Assembly: GCA_018830285.1 (NCBI GenBank)
Contig: JAHJSB010000024.1
Location: forward strand, 46,461-110,460
DNA from: Alphaproteobacteria bacterium
Lineage (GTDB): Bacteria; Pseudomonadota; Alphaproteobacteria; Caulobacterales; Hyphomonadaceae
DNA length: 64,000 bases
Direction: 5' to 3'
This document shows positions 45,236 to 54,150 of this stretch, one piece after another; the stretch's first letter is position 1, and each line of letters starts with the position of its first letter. Under the pieces are notes generated by a model. It was not told the origin of the DNA and did no database searches. It saw only the letters and a list, made by a program, of their open reading frames with translations. A program made the position numbers and the translations under genes.

Positions 45236-45843
45236 GCGCTGGCGCTGGGCCGGGCGCCGACTTTCTCGTACCAGGCGGTCACGCGCTGCAGCGCCGGGTT
45301 CAGCGGCTGGCCGACGGCTATACCGAAGGTGAGGAAGCAATATAGCATCACATCGGCGAAGGTGAACGTGTCGCCGGCGACATAGGCGCGGCCTGCAAGC
45401 TGGCCATCGAGAAAGGCGAGCTTGTCTTGCGCACAGGCCTTGAGGCCGGCCGCGGCCTCGGGCAGGCAGCGCATCCGGTCCTTGAACATTGGCAGGCCTT
45501 CGGAATAGCGGAATCCATTGGCTAGCGGTTCGATGATGTTAAGGTCGGCCCAGCGGGTCCAGCGGCGGGTCTGGGCGCGGGCTTCGGGTGTGGCCCCGAA
45601 CAGGCTGCCGCCGGGCTGGGTTTCGTCAAGGTATTCGCAGATCGCCCAGATTTCCGTGAGGATGGTGCCATCGTCGAGTTCCAGCGCGGGCAGCTGGCCG
45701 GCCGGATTGGTCTCGAGAAAGGGCGGCTTGCGATTGTCGCCGACCATTATGTCGACCTCTTCCATCGGAAGCGTGATGCCGCGTTCGGCCATGAACATGC
45801 GGACCACGTGCGGGTTCGGTCCGACGGAATTGTAAAGTTTCAT
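45232..45843 (-). CDS. Glutathione S-transferase family protein
   Basis: 203 residues from the ATG at 45843 (MKLYNSVGPNPHVVRMFMAERG), with GGGAAA upstream; the 25 extra codons of the track ORF are discarded. Thioredoxin-fold N-terminal domain with cis-Pro and Glu/Ser-type GSH contacts (NPAGQLPALELDDGTILTEIWAICEYLDE), then an all-helical domain (TFTFADVMLYCFL with the conserved Asp). Ser in the position of the catalytic residue suggests a bacterial theta/nu-like class. Substrate unknown. Probably cotranscribed with the extensin-like gene upstream. Confidence 0.9.
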   Translation of the reverse strand: MKLYNSVGPNPHVVRMFMAERGITLPMEEVDIMVGDNRKPPFLETNPAGQLPALELDDGTILTEIWAICEYLDETQPGGSLFGATPEARAQTRRWTRWADLNIIEPLANGFRYSEGLPMFKDRMRCLPEAAAGLKACAQDKLAFLDGQLAGRAYVAGDTFTFADVMLYCFLTFGIAVGQPLNPALQRVTAWYEKVGARPSASA

Positions 45844-45943
45844 GTGCGTTTCCCTTTGCCTGTCGTGCTGATTTTGCAGCACTTTAGCGAGGATGTGCCG
45901 CAACAGAAGGGGAATCATTGGGGGAAGGGCAAGTCACCTCGCG

Positions 45944-46627
45944 TCACTTGCAGGTCCGGCCATTACCCATGTCGAAGTGGAAATGGTCGCGGTGGGCCGC
46001 ATTGTAGTCCGGGCCGAGCGTGACCGAGAAGATGTCGCAGCCACCCTTGTGCACCCGTTTCAGGAATTTGGCCTCCGGTCCGCCTTGTTTCCAATGGGTT
46101 TTTACGTCGACCAGGCGACCATCCTCCAGGCGGAAGCCGGAAATGTCGACGGCATTGGCATGAGCATGCTCGGAAAGGCGCCCGCTGCCGGCGATATTGC
46201 GGCAGGAAAAGCTGCCATAGGTCTCGATCCGGGCAAGGGGCGAACCGAGGATGTCGACAGCGGCCGGGCGGGCGACATGACGTTCCCAGGTGTAAAGGGC
46301 AGCGGTCTCGGCGCAGGTCATACTGAGGGTAGCTGAGTAGGGAGTCAGGGTGCGGTCGAGGGTCAGCGCGTTGCGCAGGCCGCATTTCTCGCCCTTCGGG
46401 GCATCTTCGAGCGGCGTGTACAGGACCCCGGCCGAATCGAGGGCCGAAAAGCAGGCCTCACGGTGCGTCCGGGCCCGTTCCAGCTTGGCGTGGGTGCCGA
46501 GGCCGAGCTTGTCGGTCAGGTCGATGGGCGCGAACGGGTTGTGGCGCGGCGGGGCCAGCCACAGGAACAGGGCGACCACCAGAAGCGGCACGGTCAGCAA
46601 GACAATCCAGGCCCGAAACTCAGTCAT
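45944..46627 (-). CDS. Extensin-like family protein (M15-type fold)
   Basis: 227 residues from the ATG at 46627 (MTEFRAWIVLLTVPLLVVALFLWLA), an N-terminal membrane anchor or uncut signal. The extensin-like C domain follows: four to six cysteines (CFSALDSAGV, KCGLRNAL, MTCAETAAL, SCRNIAG), the zinc-type motif SEHAHANAVDISGF and HRDHFHFDMG near the end. The fold is related to D-Ala-D-Ala carboxypeptidases (M15), so a cell-wall role is plausible. Divergent from parC. Confidence 0.88.
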   Translation of the reverse strand: MTEFRAWIVLLTVPLLVVALFLWLAPPRHNPFAPIDLTDKLGLGTHAKLERARTHREACFSALDSAGVLYTPLEDAPKGEKCGLRNALTLDRTLTPYSATLSMTCAETAALYTWERHVARPAAVDILGSPLARIETYGSFSCRNIAGSGRLSEHAHANAVDISGFRLEDGRLVDVKTHWKQGGPEAKFLKRVHKGGCDIFSVTLGPDYNAAHRDHFHFDMGNGRTCK

Positions 46628-46748
46628 TTGCTTGCGTTTTACCCATTCCTTAACCAAACCGCCGTCTTTGTTAATGCTGCGCAGGCGCCCGAGTCGGTAT
46701 AGATCCGGTCCTGCACCAGAATGTGGCACGAGATGCAAAGAGGCCAGA

Positions 46749-48983
46749 ATGTCCGACCTGCTTGACGGTGGTCCCGAAGACCGGATCATAAATGAACCCA
46801 TGAGCGAGGCGCTGTCGAAGCGCTATCTCGCCTATGCGCTCTCGACGATCACCTCCCGTGCCTTGCCGGATGTGCGCGACGGCCTGAAGCCCGTCCAGCG
46901 CCGGATCCTGTATGGCATGCGGGAACTGAAGCTTGATCCCGAAGGCGGCTTCCGCAAGTGCGCCAAGATCGTCGGTGACGTGATGGGTAATTATCACCCG
47001 CACGGCGACAGCTCGATCTATGACACGTTGGTGCGCCTGGCGCAGGATTTCAACGTCCGCTACCCGCTCGTCGATGGCCAGGGCAATTTCGGCAATATCG
47101 ATGGCGATAGCGCGGCGGCCTATCGTTATACCGAAGCCCGGATGACCCATGCAGCCGAGCTGCTGCTGGACGGCCTCGGCGAAAACGCGGTCGATTTCCG
47201 CGCCAACTATGCCGAGAATGATGAAGAGCCGGTCGTGCTGCCGGCGGGCTTCCCGAATCTCTTGTGCAATGGCGCCACCGGTATCGCTGTGGGCATGGCA
47301 ACGTCGATTCCGCCGCACAATGCAGCCGAAGTGATCGATGCGGCGCGTTTCCTGATCGAGACACCCAAGGCGACGACGGCTGACCTGATGCAGTTCGTGA
47401 GGGGGCCTGACTTCCCGACCGGCGGCGTGATCGTTGAATCCCACGAATCCATGCTTGACGCCTATGAGACGGGCCGGGGCGGTTTCCGTATGCGCGCGAA
47501 ATGGGAAGTCGAAGATACCGGTCGCGGCACCTACCAGATCATCGTCACCGAGATTCCCTATCAGGTCCAGAAATCGCGCCTGCTGGAGAAGCTGGGCGAA
47601 CTGCTGGAACAGAAGAAACTGCCGCTGCTCGACGATGTGCGCGACGAGAGCGCCGAGGACGTACGCCTTGTCCTGGTGCCGCGCGCCAAGACGGTCGAGC
47701 CGGACGTGCTGATGGAAAGCCTGTTCAAGTCCTGCGACCTGGAAACGCGGTTCAGCATGAACATGAACGTGCTGCACAAGGGTGCGCCACAGGTCATGGG
47801 CCTGAAGGACGTGTTGCTGGCCTATCTGGAGCACCGCCGCGAAGTGGTTGTGCGCCGGGCCGAGTTCCGCCTCGACAAGATCGAGAAGCGCCTGCACCTG
47901 CTCGACGGCTACCTGATCGCCTATCTCAATATTGATGAAGTGATCCGGATCATCCGCGAGGAAGACGAGCCGAAACAGGTGATGATCGCGCGCTTCGGCA
48001 TTTCCGAAATCCAGGCCGAAGCCATCCTGAACCTGCGTTTGCGCGCCCTGCGCAAGCTGGAAGAGATGGAAATTCGCGGTGAGCACACCAAGCTGGTCGA
48101 AGAGCGTGAAGAGCTGGTCAAGCTGATCGGATCGACGCGCCGCCAGTGGACGACCGTTTCCAAGCAACTCAAGGCCGCTCGCGACCAATTGACCGCCGAC
48201 CCGGCGTTGGGCGACCGTCGCGCCGCCTTCGAGGATGCGCCCGATGTTGACCTCGCTGCGGCCCTCGAAGCCTCGCGTCCGAAGGAGCCGCTGACGGTTG
48301 TCCTGTCGGCGCAGGGCTGGATAAGGGGCATGAAGGGCCACGGCCTCGACCCGGATTCCACCAAATTCAAGGATGGCGACGAGCTCTACCTCTCTGAAGA
48401 GGTGATGAGCACGGACAAGATCATCCTCATGGCCTCCGATGGCCGGGCGTTCACGCTGATGGCCGACAAGCTGCCGGGCGGACGCGGACACGGCGAGCCA
48501 ATAAGGCTGTCCATTGAGCTGGAGGACAGCGTGGATATCGTCGCGATGTTCAAGCTAGAGGAAGACCGCAAGCGCGTTATGGCCTCCACCATAGGCTATG
48601 GCTTCGTGGTCGAGGAAAAGGAACTGGAGTCCAACCGCAAGGCTGGCAAGCAGGCCGTGAACACGGGCGAGGGCACGCTGAACGTGTGTATGCCGGTCGA
48701 GGGCGACATGCTGGCCGTGGTCGGCACGAACCGGAAACTGCTTATCTTCCCGCTCGACGAGCTGCCCGAAATGTCACGCGGCAAGGGCAACAAGCTGCAG
48801 GCCTACCGCGGCAAGGACACGCTGGCCGACCTGATGACGTTCGACAAGGAAGACGGCCTGATCGTGATGGCTGGTGGCCGCCACCGCGCCTTCCCGGAAT
48901 GGGAAGAGTGGATTGGCAAGCGCGCCCAGGCCGGCAAGACCGTGCCGAAGGGGTTCCCGCGGACAGGCACGTTCAATGGCTGA
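46749..48983 (+). CDS. parC: DNA topoisomerase IV subunit A
   Basis: 744 residues from ATG 46749 with AGAGG upstream; the 133-codon longer track ORF is antisense to the neighbour. The active-site Tyr is in YRYTEARM (about residue 127). The quinolone-determining region reads GNYHPHGDSSIYD, keeping the Ser and an acidic residue at the drug-contact positions. The C-terminal domain is short and lacks a canonical GyrA box, as expected for ParC rather than GyrA (whose gene ends at 1407). Decatenates chromosomes with ParE. Its stop overlaps the VOC gene by 8 nt. Confidence 0.96.
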   Translation: MSDLLDGGPEDRIINEPMSEALSKRYLAYALSTITSRALPDVRDGLKPVQRRILYGMRELKLDPEGGFRKCAKIVGDVMGNYHPHGDSSIYDTLVRLAQDFNVRYPLVDGQGNFGNIDGDSAAAYRYTEARMTHAAELLLDGLGENAVDFRANYAENDEEPVVLPAGFPNLLCNGATGIAVGMATSIPPHNAAEVIDAARFLIETPKATTADLMQFVRGPDFPTGGVIVESHESMLDAYETGRGGFRMRAKWEVEDTGRGTYQIIVTEIPYQVQKSRLLEKLGELLEQKKLPLLDDVRDESAEDVRLVLVPRAKTVEPDVLMESLFKSCDLETRFSMNMNVLHKGAPQVMGLKDVLLAYLEHRREVVVRRAEFRLDKIEKRLHLLDGYLIAYLNIDEVIRIIREEDEPKQVMIARFGISEIQAEAILNLRLRALRKLEEMEIRGEHTKLVEEREELVKLIGSTRRQWTTVSKQLKAARDQLTADPALGDRRAAFEDAPDVDLAAALEASRPKEPLTVVLSAQGWIRGMKGHGLDPDSTKFKDGDELYLSEEVMSTDKIILMASDGRAFTLMADKLPGGRGHGEPIRLSIELEDSVDIVAMFKLEEDRKRVMASTIGYGFVVEEKELESNRKAGKQAVNTGEGTLNVCMPVEGDMLAVVGTNRKLLIFPLDELPEMSRGKGNKLQAYRGKDTLADLMTFDKEDGLIVMAGGRHRAFPEWEEWIGKRAQAGKTVPKGFPRTGTFNG

Positions 48984-49392
48984 CACGTTGCAGGGACAGC
49001 GCATCATGGCGCTGTCCCTGCTCGTGCCGGACTATGAGTCCGGGATCGACTTCTTCGTCGGCAAGCTCGGTTTTGTCCTGCTCGAAGACACCGACATGGG
49101 CGGCGGCAAGCGCTGGGTGCGCGTTCGGCCCGAAGGCGGCGGCGTGGAATTGCTGCTGGCGCGGGCCGCGACGGACGAGCAGCTAGCGGCGATTGGCAAC
49201 CAGTCCTGCGGGCGCGTGTTCCTGTTCCTCGAGACCGATGATTTCGACCGGGACCATGCGGCCTATCTGGCCGCGGGCGTGACCTTCCTCGAACTGCCGC
49301 GCAACGAGCCCTATGGCAAGGTGGCCGTGATTCAGGACCCGTTCGGGAACAAGTGGGATTTGATCGAGCCGGTTGCGAACGGCTCGTCCTGA
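48976..49392 (+). CDS. VOC-family (glyoxalase/bleomycin-resistance-like) protein
   Basis: 138 residues from ATG 48976, overlapping the parC stop. One vicinal-oxygen-chelate module: two beta-alpha-beta-beta-beta units, with VPDYESGIDFFVGKLGFVLLED opening the first and VIQDPFGNKWDLIEP closing the second (Glu metal ligand). Function unknown; related proteins are PhnB-like or fosfomycin/bleomycin-resistance-like. The last codons and the stop (GGCTCGTCCTGA) are formed by dispersed repeat copy 4. Confidence 0.88.
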   Translation: MADTLQGQRIMALSLLVPDYESGIDFFVGKLGFVLLEDTDMGGGKRWVRVRPEGGGVELLLARAATDEQLAAIGNQSCGRVFLFLETDDFDRDHAAYLAAGVTFLELPRNEPYGKVAVIQDPFGNKWDLIEPVANGSS

Positions 49393-49410
49393 GCGAAGTC
49401 GAAGGATGAG
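49387..49410 (-). repeat. Dispersed repeat, copy 4 (overlaps a stop codon)
   Basis: TCCTGAGCGAAGTCGAAGGA followed by TGAG, reverse orientation. The TGA inside the repeat is the stop codon of the VOC gene, so the repeat defines the protein's C terminus. Convergent sirtuin gene ends 24 nt away. Confidence 0.85.
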
Positions 49411-49433
49411 CCGCATTTCTAGTGACAAGGCCT

Positions 49434-50183
49434 TTAGTTGGAGAGTCGCTCCAGCACATCACCCATCAGCGGCCCGATCTCGGTGTTCAGCACGAGGTCT
49501 GCATACGGATCCTGATCGGTCGGCTCGCGGTTGACGATGGCGAGGCGGGCACCGTTGCGTTTGGCTTCAATGGGGATGCTGGCGGCCGGATAGACCACGA
49601 GCGAGGAACCGAGCACGAGGCAGAGGTCGCAGAGCAGGGCTTCCTCGGCGGCGAGCGCCATCTTGTCTTCCGGCATGGCCTGCCCGAACGAGATGGTCGC
49701 GGTCTTGATCAGGCCGGTGCAGAATACGCAGGTCAGGTCTTCACCCGCTTCCCAGCGCGGCTTCAGGCTGTCGATCTCGTAGCGCTTTCCGCAGGTGAGG
49801 CAGCGGGCATAGGTCGCGTTGCCGTGCAGCTCGATCACCTTGTTGTCCGGAACGCCGGAATCCTGGTGCAGGTTGTCGACATTCTGCGTGATGACGCTGG
49901 TGACCTTGCCGGCGGCGACGAGCTTTGCCACGGCGAGGTGGCCTGCGTTCGGGCTGGCGCCGACCCAGCCGGCCGAGCGATTGAAGACGCGGGTCCAGGA
50001 TTCGCGGCGCTGGTCGCGCGAGGCGACGAAATCCTGGAAATAGATCGGCGTCATCGTGGACCAGACGCCGCCGGGGCTGCGGAAATCGGGAATGCCGCTC
50101 TCGGTCGAGATGCCTGCGCCGGTGAAAACCATCACGCGCGTTGCAGCGTTGATCATGCGCGCGAGGGTGGCGGCGTCGGACAT
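49434..50183 (-). CDS. cobB: Sirtuin, NAD-dependent protein deacylase
   Basis: 249 residues. NAD-binding Rossmann motif FTGAGISTESGIPDFRSPGGVW, catalytic TQNVDNLHQDSG and the active-site His in ELHGNATYARC. The zinc module has two CxxC pairs (CLTCGKRY, CVFC), then FGQAMP and GSSLVVYPAAS. It removes acyl groups from lysines using NAD. The CobB symbol follows common usage for single bacterial sirtuins; class III desuccinylase residues (Y/R pair) are not evident, so deacetylation is favoured. Confidence 0.93.
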   Translation of the reverse strand: MSDAATLARMINAATRVMVFTGAGISTESGIPDFRSPGGVWSTMTPIYFQDFVASRDQRRESWTRVFNRSAGWVGASPNAGHLAVAKLVAAGKVTSVITQNVDNLHQDSGVPDNKVIELHGNATYARCLTCGKRYEIDSLKPRWEAGEDLTCVFCTGLIKTATISFGQAMPEDKMALAAEEALLCDLCLVLGSSLVVYPAASIPIEAKRNGARLAIVNREPTDQDPYADLVLNTEIGPLMGDVLERLSN

Positions 50184-50335
50184 GCGCCGATGCTACACAC
50201 TTTGCGGGGGCATTCCATAGCCATGTCGCCCACATTTTCAGTTGCCCAGCTTATGGGAGGGCAGGGACGCCCGACTTGCGCAAGACGGGCTTGGAAGCTA
50301 CGCGTAGTGTATTGGTTTTTCTGGAGGGACGGCCC

Positions 50336-50899
50336 ATGAGCCCCATTCTAATCATCCTGGCGGCGGTCGTCGCCATCGTCGGCTTTGTCATCCTGATCTA
50401 CAACGGGCTGGTGATGAAGCGCCAGCGGGTCAACCAGGCCTTTGCGGACGTGGATGTTCAGCTGAAACAGCGCCAGAACCTGATCCCGAACCTCGTTGAA
50501 ACCGTGAAGGGCTATGCCAAGCACGAGCAGGAGACGTTCCAGCAGGTGATCGCCGCGCGCAATGCGGCGCAGTCGGCCTCGACGCCTGCAGAAATGTCAC
50601 AGGCCGAAGGCATGCTGACCGGCGCGCTGGGCAAGCTGTTCGCGCTCGCCGAGGCCTATCCGGACCTCAAGGCCAACCAGAACTTCATCCAGTTGCAGAA
50701 CGAGCTGTCGACGATCGAGGACAAGTTGGCCGCAGCGCGGCGTTTCTACAACTCGGCTGTGCAGGACTACAACACGTCGCGCGAGCAGTTCCCCGGCTCG
50801 GTCATCGCGGGCATGTTCAGCTTCGAGTCGCGTGAGTTCTTCGACGTCGGCGTGGAAGGCCGTGAGACCCTGAGCACGCCGCCTGAAGTGAAGTTCTAG
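50336..50899 (+). CDS. lemA: LemA-family membrane protein
   Basis: 187 residues from ATG 50336 with GGAGGG upstream. One N-terminal membrane helix (ILIILAAVVAIVGFVILIYNGLV) followed by a long cytoplasmic or periplasmic helical bundle; family motifs RQNLIPNLVETVKGYA, ENQLSTIEDKL-type block (QNELSTIEDKLAAARRFYNSAVQDYN) and FPGSVIAGMF. LemA proteins often sit next to TPM-domain (YgcG-like) proteins; here a small lipoprotein gene follows instead. Function unknown. Confidence 0.93.
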   Translation: MSPILIILAAVVAIVGFVILIYNGLVMKRQRVNQAFADVDVQLKQRQNLIPNLVETVKGYAKHEQETFQQVIAARNAAQSASTPAEMSQAEGMLTGALGKLFALAEAYPDLKANQNFIQLQNELSTIEDKLAAARRFYNSAVQDYNTSREQFPGSVIAGMFSFESREFFDVGVEGRETLSTPPEVKF

Positions 50900-50951
50900 G
50901 CAGGCCTGTTTTCCTGTAGGCTGTCCTCGGCTGGGAACGGGAGGACACAAG

Positions 50952-51281
50952 ATGAGACTTTCCTATATCGCTTCGGCATTGGTGCTGGGCGCATGCGCGA
51001 GTTCCGGCGGCGGCTGGAGTGCGTCGAGCTGGGACGGCCTGGTGCCGCAGACAATCGGCACCCAGAATTATGCCTTCCTCGCCGCGCCGATGGCGGGGCA
51101 GGGCTTCAAGCTGAAATTCACGATTCGGACGGGTGGCGACTTTGGCGTGGCCAGCGCCGGGCCACCGTCGGATGCCGAGCTTGAGGAAGCGGCGATTGCG
51201 GCGGCACCGGACGGCTGCGCATTCGTTTCGCTGGAGCGCACACCGGATGGCGGGGCGGAAGCCGCGTATGATTGCGACTGA
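50952..51281 (+). CDS. Small lipoprotein of unknown function
   Basis: 109 residues with GGGAGGA before the ATG. Lipoprotein signal RLSYIASALVLGAC followed by a Ser/Gly/Trp linker. The mature part is probably a small beta fold (YAFLAAPMAGQGFKLKFTIRTGG) with two cysteines near the end (DGCAFVSLE, AYDCD), likely a disulfide. Probably the second gene of the lemA transcript. No family recognised. Confidence 0.72.
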   Translation: MRLSYIASALVLGACASSGGGWSASSWDGLVPQTIGTQNYAFLAAPMAGQGFKLKFTIRTGGDFGVASAGPPSDAELEEAAIAAAPDGCAFVSLERTPDGGAEAAYDCD

Positions 51282-51305
51282 GAGCGGTATTTAACGTTGT
51301 CCGCA

Positions 51306-51379
51306 GTCCCGGCGTGCGCCGGGACCTCAGGCAATTGACGACTGATTCCCGCCGCAAGAGACCCCGGCTTTCGCCGGGG
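51306..51379. terminator. Two GC-rich hairpins between convergent genes
   Basis: Hairpin 1 is GTCCCGGC-GTGC-GCCGGGAC (51306-51325). Hairpin 2 is CCCCGGC-TTTC-GCCGGGG (51362-51379). Neither has a T tract. They lie between the ends of the lemA-lipoprotein and aminotransferase genes and may stop or stabilise both transcripts. Confidence 0.5.
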
Positions 51380-51405
51380 ATACGGCGTTGAAAAAGCGTG
51401 CGAAC

Positions 51406-51433
51406 CGTTCTTCGACTTTTCTCAGGATGAGCC
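51406..51433 (+). repeat. Dispersed repeat, copy 5 (diverged)
   Basis: GTTCTTCGACTTTTCTCAGG then ATGAGCC. Two substitutions in the left half and centre compared with copies 2 and 3. It ends just before the aminotransferase stop codon. Confidence 0.7.
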
Positions 51434-51439
51434 TCCTGG

Positions 51440-52597
51440 TTAGGCCGAGCGCGCCTTGAACCAGGGCGTGATCCTTGCCAGCGCATCTTCGACTTCCGGT
51501 GTCGAGACGGCGAACGAGAACCGCATGTAGTTGTGACCATTGACCGGGTCGAAATCGACGCCGGGGGCGGTGGCGACGCCGGTGTCCTTGAGTAGCTGCA
51601 TGCAGAAGCCGAGGCTGTCATCGGTGAAGCGCGAAATGTCGGCATAGATGTAGAAGGCGCCGTCTGGCGGGGCGATGCGTTCGAGACCGAGGGCCGGGAG
51701 CGCAGCCAGCATCAGGTCGCGATTGTGCGTATAGGTCCGGACGTGACCTTCGAGTTCGTCACGGCAATCCATCGCGACGAGGCCGGCATGCTGCGACAGG
51801 GACGGCGCGGTGAGGAACATGTTGCCGATATAGGCGGCGGTCCGGCTGGCCATGTTATCGGGCGAGACGATCCAGCCGAGGCGCCAGCCCGCCATGGAGA
51901 AGTATTTCGAGAAGGAGTTGATGACGAAAGCGTCGGCCGTGTGTTCGAGCACGGAGGCCGTGTTCGGGCCGTAGGAGAGGCCGTGATAGATCTCGTCGGA
52001 GATGATGCGGATGCCGCGCTCGGCGCAGACCGCGACGATGGCGGCCAGTTCGGCCTCGGGCAGGATGGTGCCGGTCGGGTTGGCAGGGCTGGCGATGATG
52101 AGCCCGGCCGGGGCCGGATCGAGCGCAGCGATCTGTGCCGCCGTGAGCTGGAACCGGGTCTCCTCGCCGCATGCGATTTCGAGCGGGACGAGGTTCAGCG
52201 CCCGAATCGTGTTGCGATAGGCGACATAGCCGGGGCGGGCTAGCGCGATCTGATCGCCGGGCGCGAAAGCGGATGAGAGAGCGAGGACGAGCGCGGGCGA
52301 CGCGCCGCACGTGATGGCGAGGCGGCGGGGCGTGACTTCGACGCCATAGGTGTCGCCATAATGCTGACAGATCCGGGCCTTGAGCGCCGGGCTTTCCCAA
52401 TAGCCCATGGACTCCGTGTCGAGCACCTTGTGCGCCGTCTCGACGGCCCGTTTGGGCGCGCCGGTGGAGGGCTGGCCGAATTCCATATGGATGATCGAAC
52501 GTCCGGCCGCCTGCAGCTCATGGGCGAGGCGGCTGACGGCGATGGCCTGGAAGGGGGAGACGTCGCCGCTCAATTGGCAGCGAGGCTGGGCAGCCAT
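51440..52597 (-). CDS. PLP-dependent class I aminotransferase
   Basis: 385 residues from the ATG at 52597 (MAAQPRCQLSGDVSPFQAIAV); the track ORF starts inside dctM in another frame. Fold-type I enzyme: PLP Lys in INSFSKYFSMAGWRLGW, ASPANPTGT, DEIYHGLSYG, and the C-terminal Arg in YMRFSFAVS. HMEFGQPSTGAP is the aspartate-aminotransferase Ia-gamma type N-terminal block. It overlaps the TRAP permease gene by 28 nt; the upstream binding protein looks 2-oxoacid-specific, so uptake and transamination of the same compound is a reasonable hypothesis. Confidence 0.92.
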   Translation of the reverse strand: MAAQPRCQLSGDVSPFQAIAVSRLAHELQAAGRSIIHMEFGQPSTGAPKRAVETAHKVLDTESMGYWESPALKARICQHYGDTYGVEVTPRRLAITCGASPALVLALSSAFAPGDQIALARPGYVAYRNTIRALNLVPLEIACGEETRFQLTAAQIAALDPAPAGLIIASPANPTGTILPEAELAAIVAVCAERGIRIISDEIYHGLSYGPNTASVLEHTADAFVINSFSKYFSMAGWRLGWIVSPDNMASRTAAYIGNMFLTAPSLSQHAGLVAMDCRDELEGHVRTYTHNRDLMLAALPALGLERIAPPDGAFYIYADISRFTDDSLGFCMQLLKDTGVATAPGVDFDPVNGHNYMRFSFAVSTPEVEDALARITPWFKARSA

Positions 52598-54150
52598 GTG
52601 GCCAGGGCCGGGACAGCTGCGACGAGGATGATCATGGCAACCTGCAAGCCGATGAAGGGGACCGCACCGCGCCAGATGTCCATCGTGTCGATCTCGTCTG
52701 GTGCCGCACCGCGCAGGTAGAACAGGGCGAAACCGAAGGGCGGCGTCAGGAAGCTGGTCTGGAGGTTCAGGGCCATCAGGATGGCGAGCCAGACCGGGTC
52801 GAAACCGAGGACGATCAGCGGTGGGGCGACAAGCGGGACGACGACGAAAACGATCTCGATGAAGTCGAGGAAGAAGCCGAGCACGAACATGACAAGCATG
52901 GTCATCGCGAGCGCGCCCCATTTGCCGCCGGGCGCCTGGTGGAGGATGGCGGCGACCATTTCATCTCCGCCATAGCCGCGGAACACCAAGCTGAACAGCG
53001 AGGCGCCGATCAGGATGAGGAAGACCATGCTGGTAATGTGCGTGGCGCTGGTGAGGGCGGGCAGTAGCTGGCGCATCTTGCGAAGGACGAGCAGGCCGGC
53101 AGCGAGGCCCGCGAAGAAGACGAGGCTGGCGAACAGGGTGAGGGCAATGCCAACGGAATTGCCGGCGCTGATCGTCTCGACCCCGGCGCGCAGGTCCATC
53201 GTGTTGCGCAGGAGGAGGATGGCGCCGATGCTGATCAGGCCGGCGAGGATGAGCGGCGAAAGGCGGCTTTTGGCCTCTTCGGCGAGGCGCAGGCCAGCAA
53301 GCAGGACCGCGCCCGCCGCGCCGATGGCGGCAGCTTCCGTGGGTGGGGCGACGCCGCCGAGGATTGCGCCGAGCACCGCGATGATCAACAGCAGCGGCGC
53401 GCCAAGGCCGAACGCGACCTCCTTGAATGTGAGCGGTGCCGTATCCTCGGAGACAGTGACAGGCGGGCACGCCTCGGGCCGGAAGAAGGCGACAGCTGCG
53501 ATGTAGAGGAGATAGAAGACGACGAGCAGCACGCCGGGGATCAGTGCGCCGGCGAAGAGGTCTCCAACCGAGACGACGCCGGAGCCTGCGCCCTTGAGGC
53601 TGGCCTGGCTGGCGGCGTTGGAGACGGCATCGGCGAGCAGGATGAGCACGATGGAAGGCGGGATGATCTGGCCGAGCGTGCCTGAGGCGGCGATCGTGCC
53701 GGTGGCGAGCCTGGGGTCATAGCCCTGACGCAGCATGGTGGGCAGGGCGATCAGAGTCATGGTGATGACGGTGGCGCCAACGATGCCGGTGGAGGCAGCG
53801 AGCAGGGCGCCGACGAGGATGACGGCATAGCCGAGGCCGCCGCGCACGCGGGCCAGCAGGCGGCTGGCAATGTGGAGCAGGTCCTCAGCGACGCGGGAGC
53901 GTTCAAGGATGACGCCCATCAGCACGAACAGGGGCACGGCGACCAGGGTCTGGCTCTGCATGATCGCGCCGCCCTGGATTCGACTGGGAAAGGCGATCAG
54001 GAAGGAGGCCGAGAAGGTGCCGGTGGCGATGCCGATCAGGGCGAACAGGAGCGCCACGCCGCCAAGCGTCAGGGCGACCGAATAGCCAGCCAGCAGGCTG
54101 AGGATCGCGCAGGCGAACATGGCGACGGCGAGGATGATCTCAAATTCCAT
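52570..54150 (-). CDS. dctM: TRAP transporter large permease (DctM/TakM-like)
   Basis: 526 residues from the ATG at 54150 (MEFEIILAVAMFACAILSLLAG), about 13-14 membrane segments. Na+-coupled channel subunit. Family motifs: SQTLVAVPLFVLMGVILERS, GASTGIVGATVITM-type block (LAASTGIVGATVITMTLIALPTML), GTLGQIIPPSIVLIL and LQTSFLTPPFGFALFYLRG. It is longer than DctM of C4-dicarboxylate systems, with an insert of about 60-80 residues in the middle (RLAEEAKSRLSPLILAGLIS... region), as in TakP-type 2-oxoacid transporters. Overlaps dctQ by 11 nt. Confidence 0.93.
   Translation of the reverse strand: MEFEIILAVAMFACAILSLLAGYSVALTLGGVALLFALIGIATGTFSASFLIAFPSRIQGGAIMQSQTLVAVPLFVLMGVILERSRVAEDLLHIASRLLARVRGGLGYAVILVGALLAASTGIVGATVITMTLIALPTMLRQGYDPRLATGTIAASGTLGQIIPPSIVLILLADAVSNAASQASLKGAGSGVVSVGDLFAGALIPGVLLVVFYLLYIAAVAFFRPEACPPVTVSEDTAPLTFKEVAFGLGAPLLLIIAVLGAILGGVAPPTEAAAIGAAGAVLLAGLRLAEEAKSRLSPLILAGLISIGAILLLRNTMDLRAGVETISAGNSVGIALTLFASLVFFAGLAAGLLVLRKMRQLLPALTSATHITSMVFLILIGASLFSLVFRGYGGDEMVAAILHQAPGGKWGALAMTMLVMFVLGFFLDFIEIVFVVVPLVAPPLIVLGFDPVWLAILMALNLQTSFLTPPFGFALFYLRGAAPDEIDTMDIWRGAVPFIGLQVAMIILVAAVPALATWLPSLAAN

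Noticed and set aside
46671-48491. 606-codon minus-strand ORF
   Set aside because: Antisense to parC; translation is low-complexity and rich in His/Arg/Gln, a typical shadow.
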